This document shows positions 54,060-62,370 of a stretch of 64,000 nucleotides of DNA, piece by piece. Each line of letters begins with the position of its first letter. Within the stretch, counting starts at the first letter, position 1. The notes under the pieces are model-generated. The model worked only from the letters and a program-made list of their open reading frames with translations. It was not told the DNA's origin and did no database searches. The position numbers were made by a program, and so were the translations under genes. The stretch comes from Arthrobacter agilis (lineage in GTDB: Bacteria > Actinomycetota > Actinomycetes > Actinomycetales > Micrococcaceae). The stretch lies in assembly GCF_006494655.1 (NCBI RefSeq), contig NZ_VHIM01000001.1, positions 372,001 to 436,000 on the forward strand, in the 5' to 3' direction.

Positions 54060-55079
54060 CTACCTGAGGCCGGCTGCCGGTCCAACCAGCGTCACGATGT
54101 TCTCGAGAAGCGCCGCATTGAAGTCGACACCGAGCTGGTTCGGTATGGTCACCAGCACCGTGTCCGCGGACTGCACCGCCGCATCAGCGGCGAGCTGCTC
54201 CGCCAGGACGTCCGGCGCACCGACGTAGCTCTTGCCGAAGCGTGATCGGGCTCCGTCGAGAATTCCCACCTGATCGTGGGATCCCCGCTGCGCCTGCAGA
54301 CCGAAGTAGTACTCGTCCGCCTCACTGACGATCGGCAGGATGCTGCGGCTCACGGACACCCGCGGCGTCCCGGCATGCCCTGCCTCTGCCCAGGCCTTGC
54401 GGAAAAGATCGATCTGCTCCGCCTGCAGTTCGTCGAAGGGCACGCCCGTATCCTCTGTGAGCAGGGTGGAGCTCATCAGGTTCATGCCCTGCTCCCCTGC
54501 CCACCGGGCGGTTGCCCGCGTGCCCGAGCCCCACCAGATGCGCTCGTCCAGTCCGGGCGAGAGCGGATCGATCGACAGGCGATCGGCGCTGCGCGTCATG
54601 CGCGGATTCGGATCAGCGACGCCCTGGCCGGCGATGGCGCGCCTGAACAACGCTGCCTTGTCGCGGGCGAGGTCGGCGTCCGTGGACCCCTCGTCCGGCA
54701 GGTAGCCGAACGAGCGCGAGCCGTCGAGTGCAGTCTCGGGTGAACCCCGGCTGATGCCCAGTTGCAGCCGACCGTTACTGATGAGATCGGTGACGGCAGC
54801 TTCCTCTGCCATGTACAGGGGATTCTCATAGCGCATGTCGATCACGCCGGTGCCCAGCTCGATGGTGCTCGTGCGTGCAGCCATCGCCGCGAGCAGCGGG
54901 AACGGCGCAGAGTACTGGGGCGCGAAGTGGTGCACACGCATGTAGGCTCCGTCGACGCCGAGTTCCTCGGCAGCCACCGCCAGCTCGACGGCCTGCACCA
55001 ACGCCTCACGGGCTGTGGGGACACGCGAGCCCTGCACGTCCTGATAGTGGCCGAAGGACAGGAATCCGATCTTCTTCAT
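54060..55079 (-). CDS. LLM-class flavin-dependent oxidoreductase
   Basis: The 339-residue protein begins MKKIGFLSFGHYQDVQGSRVPTA and shows the luciferase-like barrel features: AEELGVDGAYMRVHHFAPQYSAPFPLLAAMAARTSTIELGTGVIDMRYENPLYMAEEAAVTDLISNGRLQLGISRGSPE (quoted in parts here) and GTRATARWAGEQGMN. It should use reduced FMN or F420 to oxidise an organic substrate. The start at 55079 lacks a clear ribosome site; the frame runs on to 55238 through two short repeats but without conserved protein. Confidence 0.85.
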   Translation of the reverse strand: MKKIGFLSFGHYQDVQGSRVPTAREALVQAVELAVAAEELGVDGAYMRVHHFAPQYSAPFPLLAAMAARTSTIELGTGVIDMRYENPLYMAEEAAVTDLISNGRLQLGISRGSPETALDGSRSFGYLPDEGSTDADLARDKAALFRRAIAGQGVADPNPRMTRSADRLSIDPLSPGLDERIWWGSGTRATARWAGEQGMNLMSSTLLTEDTGVPFDELQAEQIDLFRKAWAEAGHAGTPRVSVSRSILPIVSEADEYYFGLQAQRGSHDQVGILDGARSRFGKSYVGAPDVLAEQLAADAAVQSADTVLVTIPNQLGVDFNAALLENIVTLVGPAAGLR

Positions 55080-55098
55080 GCACGGTGCAGCGCTCGGA

Positions 55099-55227
55099 GG
55101 CGCCTGCGCATTCCCGCGCGCAAGGCCGCTCTCCTGTGCGTCGGGGGCGAGCGCGCCTTCCGCGCGCAGTACCGAGAACGGCCGCGGGATCTGGTGCGTC
55201 AGGGGCGCCTGTGCATTCCCGCGCGCA
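55099..55227. repeat. Pair of 24-bp direct repeats before the LLM gene
   Basis: GGCGCCTGYGCATTCCCGCG plus CGCA occurs at 55099-55122 and 55204-55227, differing at one base, 105 bp apart. The stretch between them is GC-rich with further CGCGCGCAG copies. The 215-bp intergenic region (55080-55294) holds no other gene. Confidence 0.75.
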
Positions 55228-55294
55228 GCGCCGAGCACAGCCGCGTCCCCGGTCCGTCGGGGCTCGTTTCAGCCCGGCGGAACCGCGTCGACCC

Positions 55295-55909
55295 TTACGC
55301 TCCTGTGTTGACCTCGATCTCGGCGAGGGCGGCCAGCCTGCGGAGGTGCCCTCGTTCCTCGGCGCTGAGGTCGCGGGGACTGGTGCCGACGAGGCACAGG
55401 CTGCCGACGAACCAGCCGCTGGGCCCGCGGAGCGGCACGCCTGCATAGAAGCGGACAAAGGGGTCCTGCACCACGAAGGGATGGGATCTGAAGCGCGCAT
55501 CCGTTCGCATGTCCGGCACCACCAGGGTCTCCTCCTGCCCGATGGTGGTGTTGCAGAAGGCCAGCTCGCGGGGGATGTTGCGGGGCAGGTCACCCACGAA
55601 GGACTTGAGGAACTGACGGTCCTCGGAGATGAAGGAGATGATCGCCGTGTGAACACCGAAGCGGGTCTGCGCCTCCCGGGTGAGGTGATTGAACCGCTCC
55701 TCCTCCGGCGAATCGAGGAGGCCGGTACGGAGCAGGGAGCGGAGGCGTTGGCGCTCCGACTCGCGGCTGGGCGGGACGACCGTCGGCGAGACCGGCGTAG
55801 TGGACGCCCCTAGGGGCGAGGGAGAAGGCAAAGCGTGGTTCCGCTCGATGGGTGAGACCAGTTCCCGTTCGTAGCGACGGATACCTCTATCTTGCCTGCT
55901 CCACCTCAA
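55295..55909 (-). CDS. GAF-domain protein, single domain
   Basis: The protein of up to 204 residues has one GAF domain at about residues 55-195: RFGVHTAIISFISEDRQFLKSFVG, LAFCNTTI, VVPDMRTDARFRSHPFVVQDPFVRFYAGVPLRGPSGWFVGSLCLVGT. It resembles the GAF half of the protein at 52553-53362 but lacks the N-terminal module. The first 50 residues are low complexity. The TTG start at 55909 is weak; a start nearer residue 28 is possible. Confidence 0.75.
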   Translation of the reverse strand: MRWSRQDRGIRRYERELVSPIERNHALPSPSPLGASTTPVSPTVVPPSRESERQRLRSLLRTGLLDSPEEERFNHLTREAQTRFGVHTAIISFISEDRQFLKSFVGDLPRNIPRELAFCNTTIGQEETLVVPDMRTDARFRSHPFVVQDPFVRFYAGVPLRGPSGWFVGSLCLVGTSPRDLSAEERGHLRRLAALAEIEVNTGA

Positions 55910-56268
55910 GCCCAGGCGGCCTCCGGTGGCCGGACGGCAGAAGCTTTGCCGAACATTTGCAGAAGCATCCGGGGCAGGACGGGCCTTGAGGGGGCGGTAG
56001 AACCCGTCCTGCTGGTACTAGGTCGGTTCCCGGGCCTCCGACCGCACGGCAACGGTGGTGTGAGTAATGCCACACCTAGGAGGGGTGCTGAGGGGGCGGC
56101 TGGCGCTCGCTGATGAGATCCAGAGGACCAATCGAAGCCGACCAAGGTCCACCGTGCGGGAGCGGCGGGACCTGGAGTGATGATGGGGCTCCTCGTCCTG
56201 CACCATATTCGACCGATGGCGGACGACACGCCCTGTCCGAGTTGTCCACATAGCACATCACCGTACGT
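55910..56268. other. Gene-poor region with inverted repeats
   Basis: I see no credible gene here. It holds a 10-bp inverted repeat (GCAGGACGGG at 55974-55983 and its complement at 56003-56012) and a short GTGTG/CACAC hairpin near 56055-56075. It is slightly AT-richer towards 56260 and ends in ACGTATG copies just before the HNH gene. It may contain promoters for the flanking genes. Confidence 0.5.
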
Positions 56269-58325
56269 ATGTACGAATTCAGGACGAGGACAATAGTACG
56301 TATGAACGACCAATCGGATGCAGCCTACGACGTCCTCACCCAGGGAGGACGACCCTGCGGTGAGGCCCGGGTTGATGCCGCACGAGTGCGGTCCTGGATC
56401 CACTCGCTGGCGCAGGAACTCTTCCCGTTCGCGTCTGCCCGCCCGATCGGCGGAGAGACGGGGGCGATGGTGGAGCCGCTGTCGGCCCCCGTTGATCCGC
56501 ACAGTTTCTCGCAGCCCATGACCGCGCTGTCCGGGCAGCCAAGCGCCGCCGCCCTGGCACAGGACTCCTCATGCCGCGGGTGCGCCGATGGCTACCGCGG
56601 GGGTCAGCGAAAGAGTCCCGAAGCACGGGCCCGAGTGAGCTCCTGCGTACGTCCGGCCGAGAGCTCCGACCCCTGCCTGAGGGAGAACTCCGGTGCACAT
56701 CCGAACGAGAGCGAGGAGCAGGCGCTCATCTCGCAGTTGACGGCTCTCGAAGATCTCAAGTCTGCGATCGCGGCAGCTCAGGTGCGGGTGGCGATGGCAC
56801 TGGACACCTCGAGGCGCCGTGCAGAGGCTGCAGCCGGCCTCCCCGCCGAGCAGCGTGGACGCGGCGTCGCAGCCGAGATAGCCCTGGCTCGGCGGAATCT
56901 CCCCATCAGGGCTCTCGGCTCCTCGGCCTGGCCCGCACACTCGTGACGGACATGCCCCATACGCTGGCTGCGCTGCAGTCCGGGCTGCTGAGTGAGTGGA
57001 GGGCGACAGTCCTCGTCCGCGAGACGATCTGCCTCGAGTCCGTGAACAGGCAGGCGGTGGACAGTGAACTGTCCGCCGACACCGGCGCGCTCGACGGCGT
57101 GGGGACCCAGCGCCTGAAGAACAGCGCCCGCACGATCGCGTATCGGCTGGAGCCCAGTGCCGCTGTAGCGAGGGCTCGCAAGGCAGCAGGTGAGCGGCAC
57201 GTGAGCTGCCGGCCGGCGCCTGACACGATGGCCTATCTCACCGCCCTGCTGCCCGCCGCTCAGGCTGTCGGCGCGCTGGCAGCCCTGTCCCGTCACGCCG
57301 ACGCGCAGATCGGCACGGGCACCGGTGGGGGCCGGGGGCGGGGGCAGATCATGGCGGACACCCTTGTGGAGCGTGTGACCGGGTCCGAGCAGGGCTACGG
57401 CCGCGTCGACGTCCACTTGGTCATGACCGACCGCACCTTCCTCGCGGCCGACAGCGAGGCCGCTGACCTCTCCGGCTATGGGCCTGTTCCGGCCCAGTAC
57501 GCAAGGGATCTTCTGACCGCCAGGGGCACCGCGCACCGAGAGGCTGTCCCGTCACCCTCGGGAGCTCCCGCACAGCCGTTCCGTGAAGCGTGGGCACCGG
57601 CGAACCAGGGTCACCGCGATGTTGCACCGGGAGCGGACCGTAAGGCCGAGGCCGCGTCGGTCCTACCGAGCGGGCCGGGCACAGACAACCACCGGACGCA
57701 GTGGGGCGTGTGGCTGCGAAGGCTGTACACCGCCCCCGAAACCGGGCGACTGGTAGCGATGGACTCTCGTGCCCGGCTTTTCCCTCCCGGCCTCCGGAGG
57801 TTCATCGCGATACGGGACACCACGTGCCGAACACCGTACTGCGATGCCCCCATCAGACACTTCGACCACATCGTGCCGTGGCGCATCTCTGCGTCGACCA
57901 GCGCCGACGGCGGTCAGGGTCTGTGCCAGACCTGCAATAACGTGAAGGAAGCCCCGGGATGGTCCAGCAGGGCCTGTCCCTCGGGGAGACATGCGGTCGA
58001 AGTACGGACACCAACCGGCCACACCTATATCTCCATCGCCCCACCGCTTCCCGGAACGACCGCCGTGAGTTTGCTTGATTGGACGTCCGGGCTGGAGGCG
58101 GTCGTGAACGAGGCACCATCCACCTGCGGCGTGATCGATCGGGGCATCTTCCGACCCTCGTCGAAACCCAGGTCCATGTCGATGCCCGAGGCCACGCCCG
58201 TGCCCGGGTCCGGGTCCGGGTCCGGGCTGGTCTCCAGGTCCGGGCCGGTCTCCAGGCCCGGGCCGGTCTCCAGGTCCATGCAGTGGAGCTCACCGCCGAA
58301 GCCCGACGTATTGCTGAAACCGTGA
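56269..58325 (+). pseudogene. DUF222/HNH-endonuclease gene (13E12-like), frameshifted
   Basis: The 5' frame (56269-56946) gives DUF222-like residues to AEIALARR, then loses the pattern. The next frame (from about 56894 to 58325) continues exactly as expected: ESPHQGSRLLGLARTLVTDMPHT, SEWRATVLVRETICL, and the HNH core CRTPYCDAPIRHFDHIVPW ... GLCQTCNNVKEAPGW. A one-base loss at 56893-56896 (CGGCGGAATC) explains the switch. These proteins are common multi-copy genes in actinobacteria with unknown role. The shift may be real or a sequencing error. A start at 56302 is also possible. The 277 bp after the stop hold no gene. Confidence 0.72.
58204..58276 (+). repeat. Short tandem repeats in the HNH tail
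   Basis: Four copies of a 6-bp unit (GTCCGG) are followed by three copies of an 18-bp unit (GGTCTCCAGGYCCGGGCC). They encode GSGSGSG and S-R-S/P-G-P-V repeats in the C-terminal tail. Confidence 0.8.
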
Positions 58326-58602
58326 CGAACCGCCGAAGCGTGAGGTACCGCTCGTCGAAGCCTCGAACCTCAGCGCCACGACGCGGGTCCGGACCGCTGC
58401 ACGGCAGATTCATCCCGCCCGTGGGAATCGCTCGGAGCGGGGCTCGAGGTAGTGCCCGCCTCGACACCTCGCTGAGCCACCGCGGGACGCGTCCTGCCCC
58501 GCCCACGAAGTCCTGCGGTCGACTCGCGAACGCGCAGATGGGCCGCACCTGGTGGCACGGCCCATCCTCGAAACACGTCAATCGCCGTCGTCGGCGCAGC
58601 CG

Positions 58603-58998
58603 TCAGGGCAGCTTGACCGCCAACACGTTGCAGCGTGCCGAGAGCAGGATGGTCTGCGCCGTCGAGCCCATGATCAGTTTGCCCACGGGCGTGCGGTGGC
58701 GCAGGCCGATGACGATCAACTCGGCGTCGAGCTCTTGCGCGACATCGACAACCTCCTCGGCGGCCGTCGCCTCGGAGATGCTGTGCCTGATCGAATAGGC
58801 CACCCCCGTCGACCGGAGCATTCCTTCGAGCTTCGAGACGTCGGCGTCGTCGGCGTAGGCCGGATTGACGAGGCGGTCCGCACGCGTGGTGTTGATGACC
58901 ACGAGCTCGGCATCACGCCGTCGCGCCTCCTCCACAGCCTGCGCGACGGCGGCCTCGCCCAGGGCATTGGGCACGTAGCCCACCACGATGCTGCTCAT
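58603..58998 (-). CDS. Universal stress protein, single UspA domain
   Basis: The 131-residue protein begins [18 protein letters not shown] and ends with VIGLRHRTPVGKLIMGSTAQTILLSARCNVLAVKLP, the ATP-binding G-x2-...-G-(S/T) segment of UspA. It should bind ATP. ATG 58998 overlaps the tctA stop by four bases (ATGA), so it is the fourth gene of the tct unit. USP genes next to transporter genes are often thought to modulate them. Confidence 0.88.
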   Translation of the reverse strand: MSSIVVGYVPNALGEAAVAQAVEEARRRDAELVVINTTRADRLVNPAYADDADVSKLEGMLRSTGVAYSIRHSISEATAAEEVVDVAQELDAELIVIGLRHRTPVGKLIMGSTAQTILLSARCNVLAVKLP

Positions 58999-60617
58999 CG
59001 GTCGGTGTCCTCTCGGGAGTCGGGGGTACGCGGCGCCGTCGGGACGACGGCGGTCTCCGGCTCGGCGGCCGACGCGCGGACGACGTCGGGAGCGTCCGCG
59101 TTCTCAGCCACCATCGACTCGAACTGACGCTGCCGGCGCTTGAGGAACATGGACAGGGCGAAGATCACGATGAGGACCACGTAGATGGTCGCGGCGACCG
59201 GCGACTGCACCAGCGCCACGGGGTCTCCTTGCGAGATCGCGAGGGACCGCCGCAGCTGGCTCTCGAAGATCGGCCCCAGGATGAGGCCCACCACCATCGG
59301 CGCGATCGGGTAGCCGAAGCGGCGCATGAAGAACCCGAGGATGCCGACGATCAGCAGGATGATCACGTCGATCGGGGTGAAGTTCACCGAGAAGGCGCCC
59401 AGCACGGCGAACACCAGGATGCCCGCGTACAGGTAGGGCCGCGGGATCTGGAGGATCTTGACCCAGATGCCGACGAGGGGCAGGTTGAGCACCAGCAGCA
59501 TCAGGTTACCGACGTACAGGCTCGCGATGAGTGCCCACACCAGCGCACTGTTCGACTCGAAGAGCTGCGGGCCCACGGGTATCTGGTACCGCTGGAACGC
59601 GACGAGCATCATGGCTGCGGTGGCCGTCGTCGGGATGCCGAGCGTCAGCAGCGGCACGAGCACGCCGGCGGCCGCTGCGTTGTTGGCCGCCTCCGGACCG
59701 GCGACGCCCTCGATGGCGCCCTTGCCGAACTGCTTCTTGTTCTCGCCCTTCGCGAGCTTGCGCTCCGAGGCGTAGGACAGGAAGGTCGCGACGTCGGCCC
59801 CGCCCGCCGGGATGGTCCCGACCGGGAAGCCGATGAAGGTACCGCGCAGCCAGGGCCGCCAGGAACGGCGGAGATCGTCCTTGCGCAGCCAGCTCGTCCA
59901 GCCGCCCGTCACGGGGATCACCTTGATGGGACCGTGGCGAAGGCGGGACCCGACGTACAGTGCCTCGCCGACCGCGAACAGCGCCACCGCCACGAGGACG
60001 ACGTCGATCCCATCCGCAAGGAAGGGGCTGCCGAAGGTGTAACGCTGCTGCGCCGTGAGGGAGTCGAAGCCGACCAGTGCGATGAACAGTCCGAGGCCGA
60101 GCGATGCGAGGCCGCGGAGCACGGACGATCCCAGCAGGGCGCCGACCGTGAGGAACGCGACCACCATGAGGGCCACGTACTCCACGGGACCGATCTGCAC
60201 GGCGAAGGCCGCCACGTATGGCGCCACGAAGCTCAGCAGCACGGTGGCGATGGTGCCGGCCACGAACGAGCCGACGGCCGCGGTGGCCAGTGCCGCCGCT
60301 CCCCTGCCGGCCTTCGCCATCTTGTTGCCCTCGAGGGCCGTGACGATCGACGCCGATTCCCCGGGAGTGTTCAGCAGGATCGACGTCGTCGACCCGCCGT
60401 ACATACCGCCGTAGTAGATACCGGCGAAGACGATGATCGCCGCTGTCGGCTCCAGGCTGTAGGTGATGGGCATGAGCAGGGCCACGGTCATGGCTGGACC
60501 GATACCCGGCAGCACACCGACGGCGGTGCCGACCAGCACGCCGCCGAGCGCGTAGAGCAGGTACATGGGTTGCATCGCCGTGGCGAAGCCCTCCATGAGC
60601 AGGAAGAAGTTATCCAC
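58995..60617 (-). CDS. tctA: Tripartite tricarboxylate transporter, large permease
   Basis: The 540-residue protein starts at GTG 60617 ([17 protein letters not shown] in translation), which matches TctA starts and overlaps tctB by eight bases. It has about 12 transmembrane segments and the conserved [40 protein letters not shown] (parts) and [11 protein letters not shown] stretches. It carries a citrate- or other carboxylate-type substrate with the binding protein TctC. GTG 60626 is an alternative. The C-terminal 60 residues are charged. Confidence 0.92.
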   Translation of the reverse strand: MDNFFLLMEGFATAMQPMYLLYALGGVLVGTAVGVLPGIGPAMTVALLMPITYSLEPTAAIIVFAGIYYGGMYGGSTTSILLNTPGESASIVTALEGNKMAKAGRGAAALATAAVGSFVAGTIATVLLSFVAPYVAAFAVQIGPVEYVALMVVAFLTVGALLGSSVLRGLASLGLGLFIALVGFDSLTAQQRYTFGSPFLADGIDVVLVAVALFAVGEALYVGSRLRHGPIKVIPVTGGWTSWLRKDDLRRSWRPWLRGTFIGFPVGTIPAGGADVATFLSYASERKLAKGENKKQFGKGAIEGVAGPEAANNAAAAGVLVPLLTLGIPTTATAAMMLVAFQRYQIPVGPQLFESNSALVWALIASLYVGNLMLLVLNLPLVGIWVKILQIPRPYLYAGILVFAVLGAFSVNFTPIDVIILLIVGILGFFMRRFGYPIAPMVVGLILGPIFESQLRRSLAISQGDPVALVQSPVAATIYVVLIVIFALSMFLKRRQRQFESMVAENADAPDVVRASAAEPETAVVPTAPRTPDSREDTDR

Positions 60618-61152
60618 CGAAAACACCGAGCCCTTCGAGGAAGCCGGGAGGGAGGGAGACCCCGAGCAACCCGCCGAAGACGAACTGCAGGACGAGCGCC
60701 AGGACGATCGCGATGACGAGGTTCCGCCACCAGGGACGGGCTCCGAGTGACCAGGCGGCACCGAAGAAGAGGATCGCCGCCGCGATCGGCCACCCGAGCG
60801 GCACGATCAGGAAGGCGTGCAGCAGGACGAACCCGGCGAGCTTGACGACGGTCAGCCAGTCGGTCGTCGCGTCGAGGTCCACGTCCTCTCCCTCGTCTGC
60901 CGCCCCGCGCCGGCCGCGGAGGACCTGGAGAACCAGGCCAGCGCCGACCACCACGAGCATGGCGGACACTGCGAACGGGAAGGCGCGGGGGCCGATGTCG
61001 CTGGCCGACGGCGGCGTCTGGATACCCGCGCCCGCCACGAATCCGACGACGCCGAGGCTGACGATCAGGAGCGCGAAGATCAGCTCACCGATCGGCTTAC
61101 CGGGAGCGGCGGCCGTGCCGCTCCCGGGCGCGTTCTGGACAGAGGTACTCAT
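60610..61152 (-). CDS. tctB: Tripartite tricarboxylate transporter, small permease
   Basis: The 180-residue protein has four transmembrane segments (ELIFALLIVSLGVVGFVAGAG, FPFAVSAMLVVVGAGLVLQVL, WLTVVKLAGFVLLHAFLIVPLGWPIAAAILFFGAAW, NLVIAIVLALVLQFVFGGLLGV) and the TctB pattern of IGPRAFP. It follows the tctC stop by three bases and overlaps tctA by eight. It forms the membrane complex with TctA. Confidence 0.9.
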   Translation of the reverse strand: MSTSVQNAPGSGTAAAPGKPIGELIFALLIVSLGVVGFVAGAGIQTPPSASDIGPRAFPFAVSAMLVVVGAGLVLQVLRGRRGAADEGEDVDLDATTDWLTVVKLAGFVLLHAFLIVPLGWPIAAAILFFGAAWSLGARPWWRNLVIAIVLALVLQFVFGGLLGVSLPPGFLEGLGVFGG

Positions 61153-61155
61153 GGC

Positions 61156-62163
61156 CTAGAGCAGTCCGATGTCGGTGAGGGTCGTCTTGACGCTGGCGAT
61201 GTCCTCCTCGAGGAAGGCGTCGAACTCGTCGCCCGCCAGGAAAGCGTCCGACCAGTTGTTCTCCTCGAGGGTGGTCTGCCAGGTGTCCGTGTCGTGCAGG
61301 TCGGTGACGAGCTGCGTCAGCTTCTCGGCCTGTGCCTCGTCGATGTTCCCGGGGGCGACGACGCCGCGCCAGTTGGTGAGCACCAGGTCGATGCCCTCGT
61401 CGGTGAGGGTGGGGGTGTCGGGGAGCTGGGGGGCGGCTTCCTCACCGGACACGGCGAGGGCGCGCAGCTTGCCGGAGTTGACCTGCTCGGCGTACTCGCC
61501 GACACCCGAGATGCCTGCGTTCACCTTGTTGCCGAGGAGGGCTGCGAGGGATTCGCCCCCACCGGAGTAGGGGATGTAGTTGAGCTTGTCGGGCGTGATG
61601 CCGGCTTCCTTGAGGACGGAGCCGGCGAGAATGTGGTCCGCCCCGCCGGCGGAGCCGCCGGTGATGGAGACGCCTTGGCCCTTGGCCTCGATGTCGTCGA
61701 GGAGATCCTCGATGGTCTCGTACGGCGAGCTCTCCGGCACCACGATCACCAGAGGTTCCTCGGTGAGGCGCGCGATCGGCGTCGTGTCCTCGATGCGGTT
61801 GGCGGCGTTGTTGGTCTCGACCGCCCCGACCATGACGTATCCCATGACCATGAGGGTGTCGGGATCGGTCTCGGTGGCGAGCTGCGCGAGTCCGTTCGTG
61901 CCACCGGCGCCGCCCACGTTGACCACCGATGCACGGCCCACGAGGTCGTTCTCCGTCATGGTGGTTTCCATCGCACGGCCGGTCTGGTCCCATCCTCCAC
62001 CGGGATCGGCGGGGACCACGATGTTGAGTTTCTCGATGCTGCCTTCCGCCTCGCCCGCGGTGGTGCTCTCCGTCATGGAGCCGCATGCCGAGAGTGCGAG
62101 GGCGGAGACGAGGGCGAGGCCGGTGAGGGTCGAACGGCGCGCCGTTGTGCGATCGATCGTCAT
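61156..62163 (-). CDS. tctC: Tripartite tricarboxylate transporter, substrate-binding lipoprotein
   Basis: The 335-residue protein starts MTIDRTTARRSTLTGLALVSALALSACG, with lipobox LSAC. VPADPGGGWDQTGRAM, VNVGGAGGTNGLAQLA, SITGGSAGGADHILAG and YIPYSGGGESLAALLGNKVNAGISG are the carboxylate-binding loops of the Bug/TctC family. It captures the substrate outside the membrane. AAGGA lies ten bases before the ATG. It leads the tctCBA-usp unit. Confidence 0.92.
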   Translation of the reverse strand: MTIDRTTARRSTLTGLALVSALALSACGSMTESTTAGEAEGSIEKLNIVVPADPGGGWDQTGRAMETTMTENDLVGRASVVNVGGAGGTNGLAQLATETDPDTLMVMGYVMVGAVETNNAANRIEDTTPIARLTEEPLVIVVPESSPYETIEDLLDDIEAKGQGVSITGGSAGGADHILAGSVLKEAGITPDKLNYIPYSGGGESLAALLGNKVNAGISGVGEYAEQVNSGKLRALAVSGEEAAPQLPDTPTLTDEGIDLVLTNWRGVVAPGNIDEAQAEKLTQLVTDLHDTDTWQTTLEENNWSDAFLAGDEFDAFLEEDIASVKTTLTDIGLL

Positions 62164-62337
62164 GATGTTCTCTTCCTTGAGATGGGGTGCAGGAGGCCCT
62201 GCGAGATGTGATGCGGGTCACCACTGCTGTCCTCAGGGTAGGAAGCCCGTGGAGAGGCGGTAAAGCATGCGGTCGTAGTGCTCGTATTGGTCTTTGTGGT
62301 CACGGACCGACCCGTCCCCCACCGCCCTCCGCCCCGC

Positions 62338-62363
62338 GTGTGACGCGCCGCAGCGTGTCACAC
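62338..62363. promoter_or_regulatory. Inverted repeat at the kinase promoter
   Basis: GTGTGAC (62338-62344) and GTCACAC (62357-62363) face each other 12 bp apart, ending seven bases before ATG 62371. CACACT then six bases then ATG would fit a leaderless start, so a bound regulator would cover the promoter. Confidence 0.5.
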
Positions 62364-62370
62364 TGGACGG

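Noticed and set aside
56890-56900. Programmed frameshift in the HNH gene
   Set aside because: No slippery run, stop codon at the shift or downstream stem is visible. Ordinary mutation or error is simpler.
62338-62363. Canonical CRP site TGTGA-N6-TCACA at the kinase promoter
   Set aside because: The half-sites are TGTGA and TCACA but lie about 14 bases apart, not six, so CRP binding in the usual mode is unlikely. I report it only as an inverted repeat.
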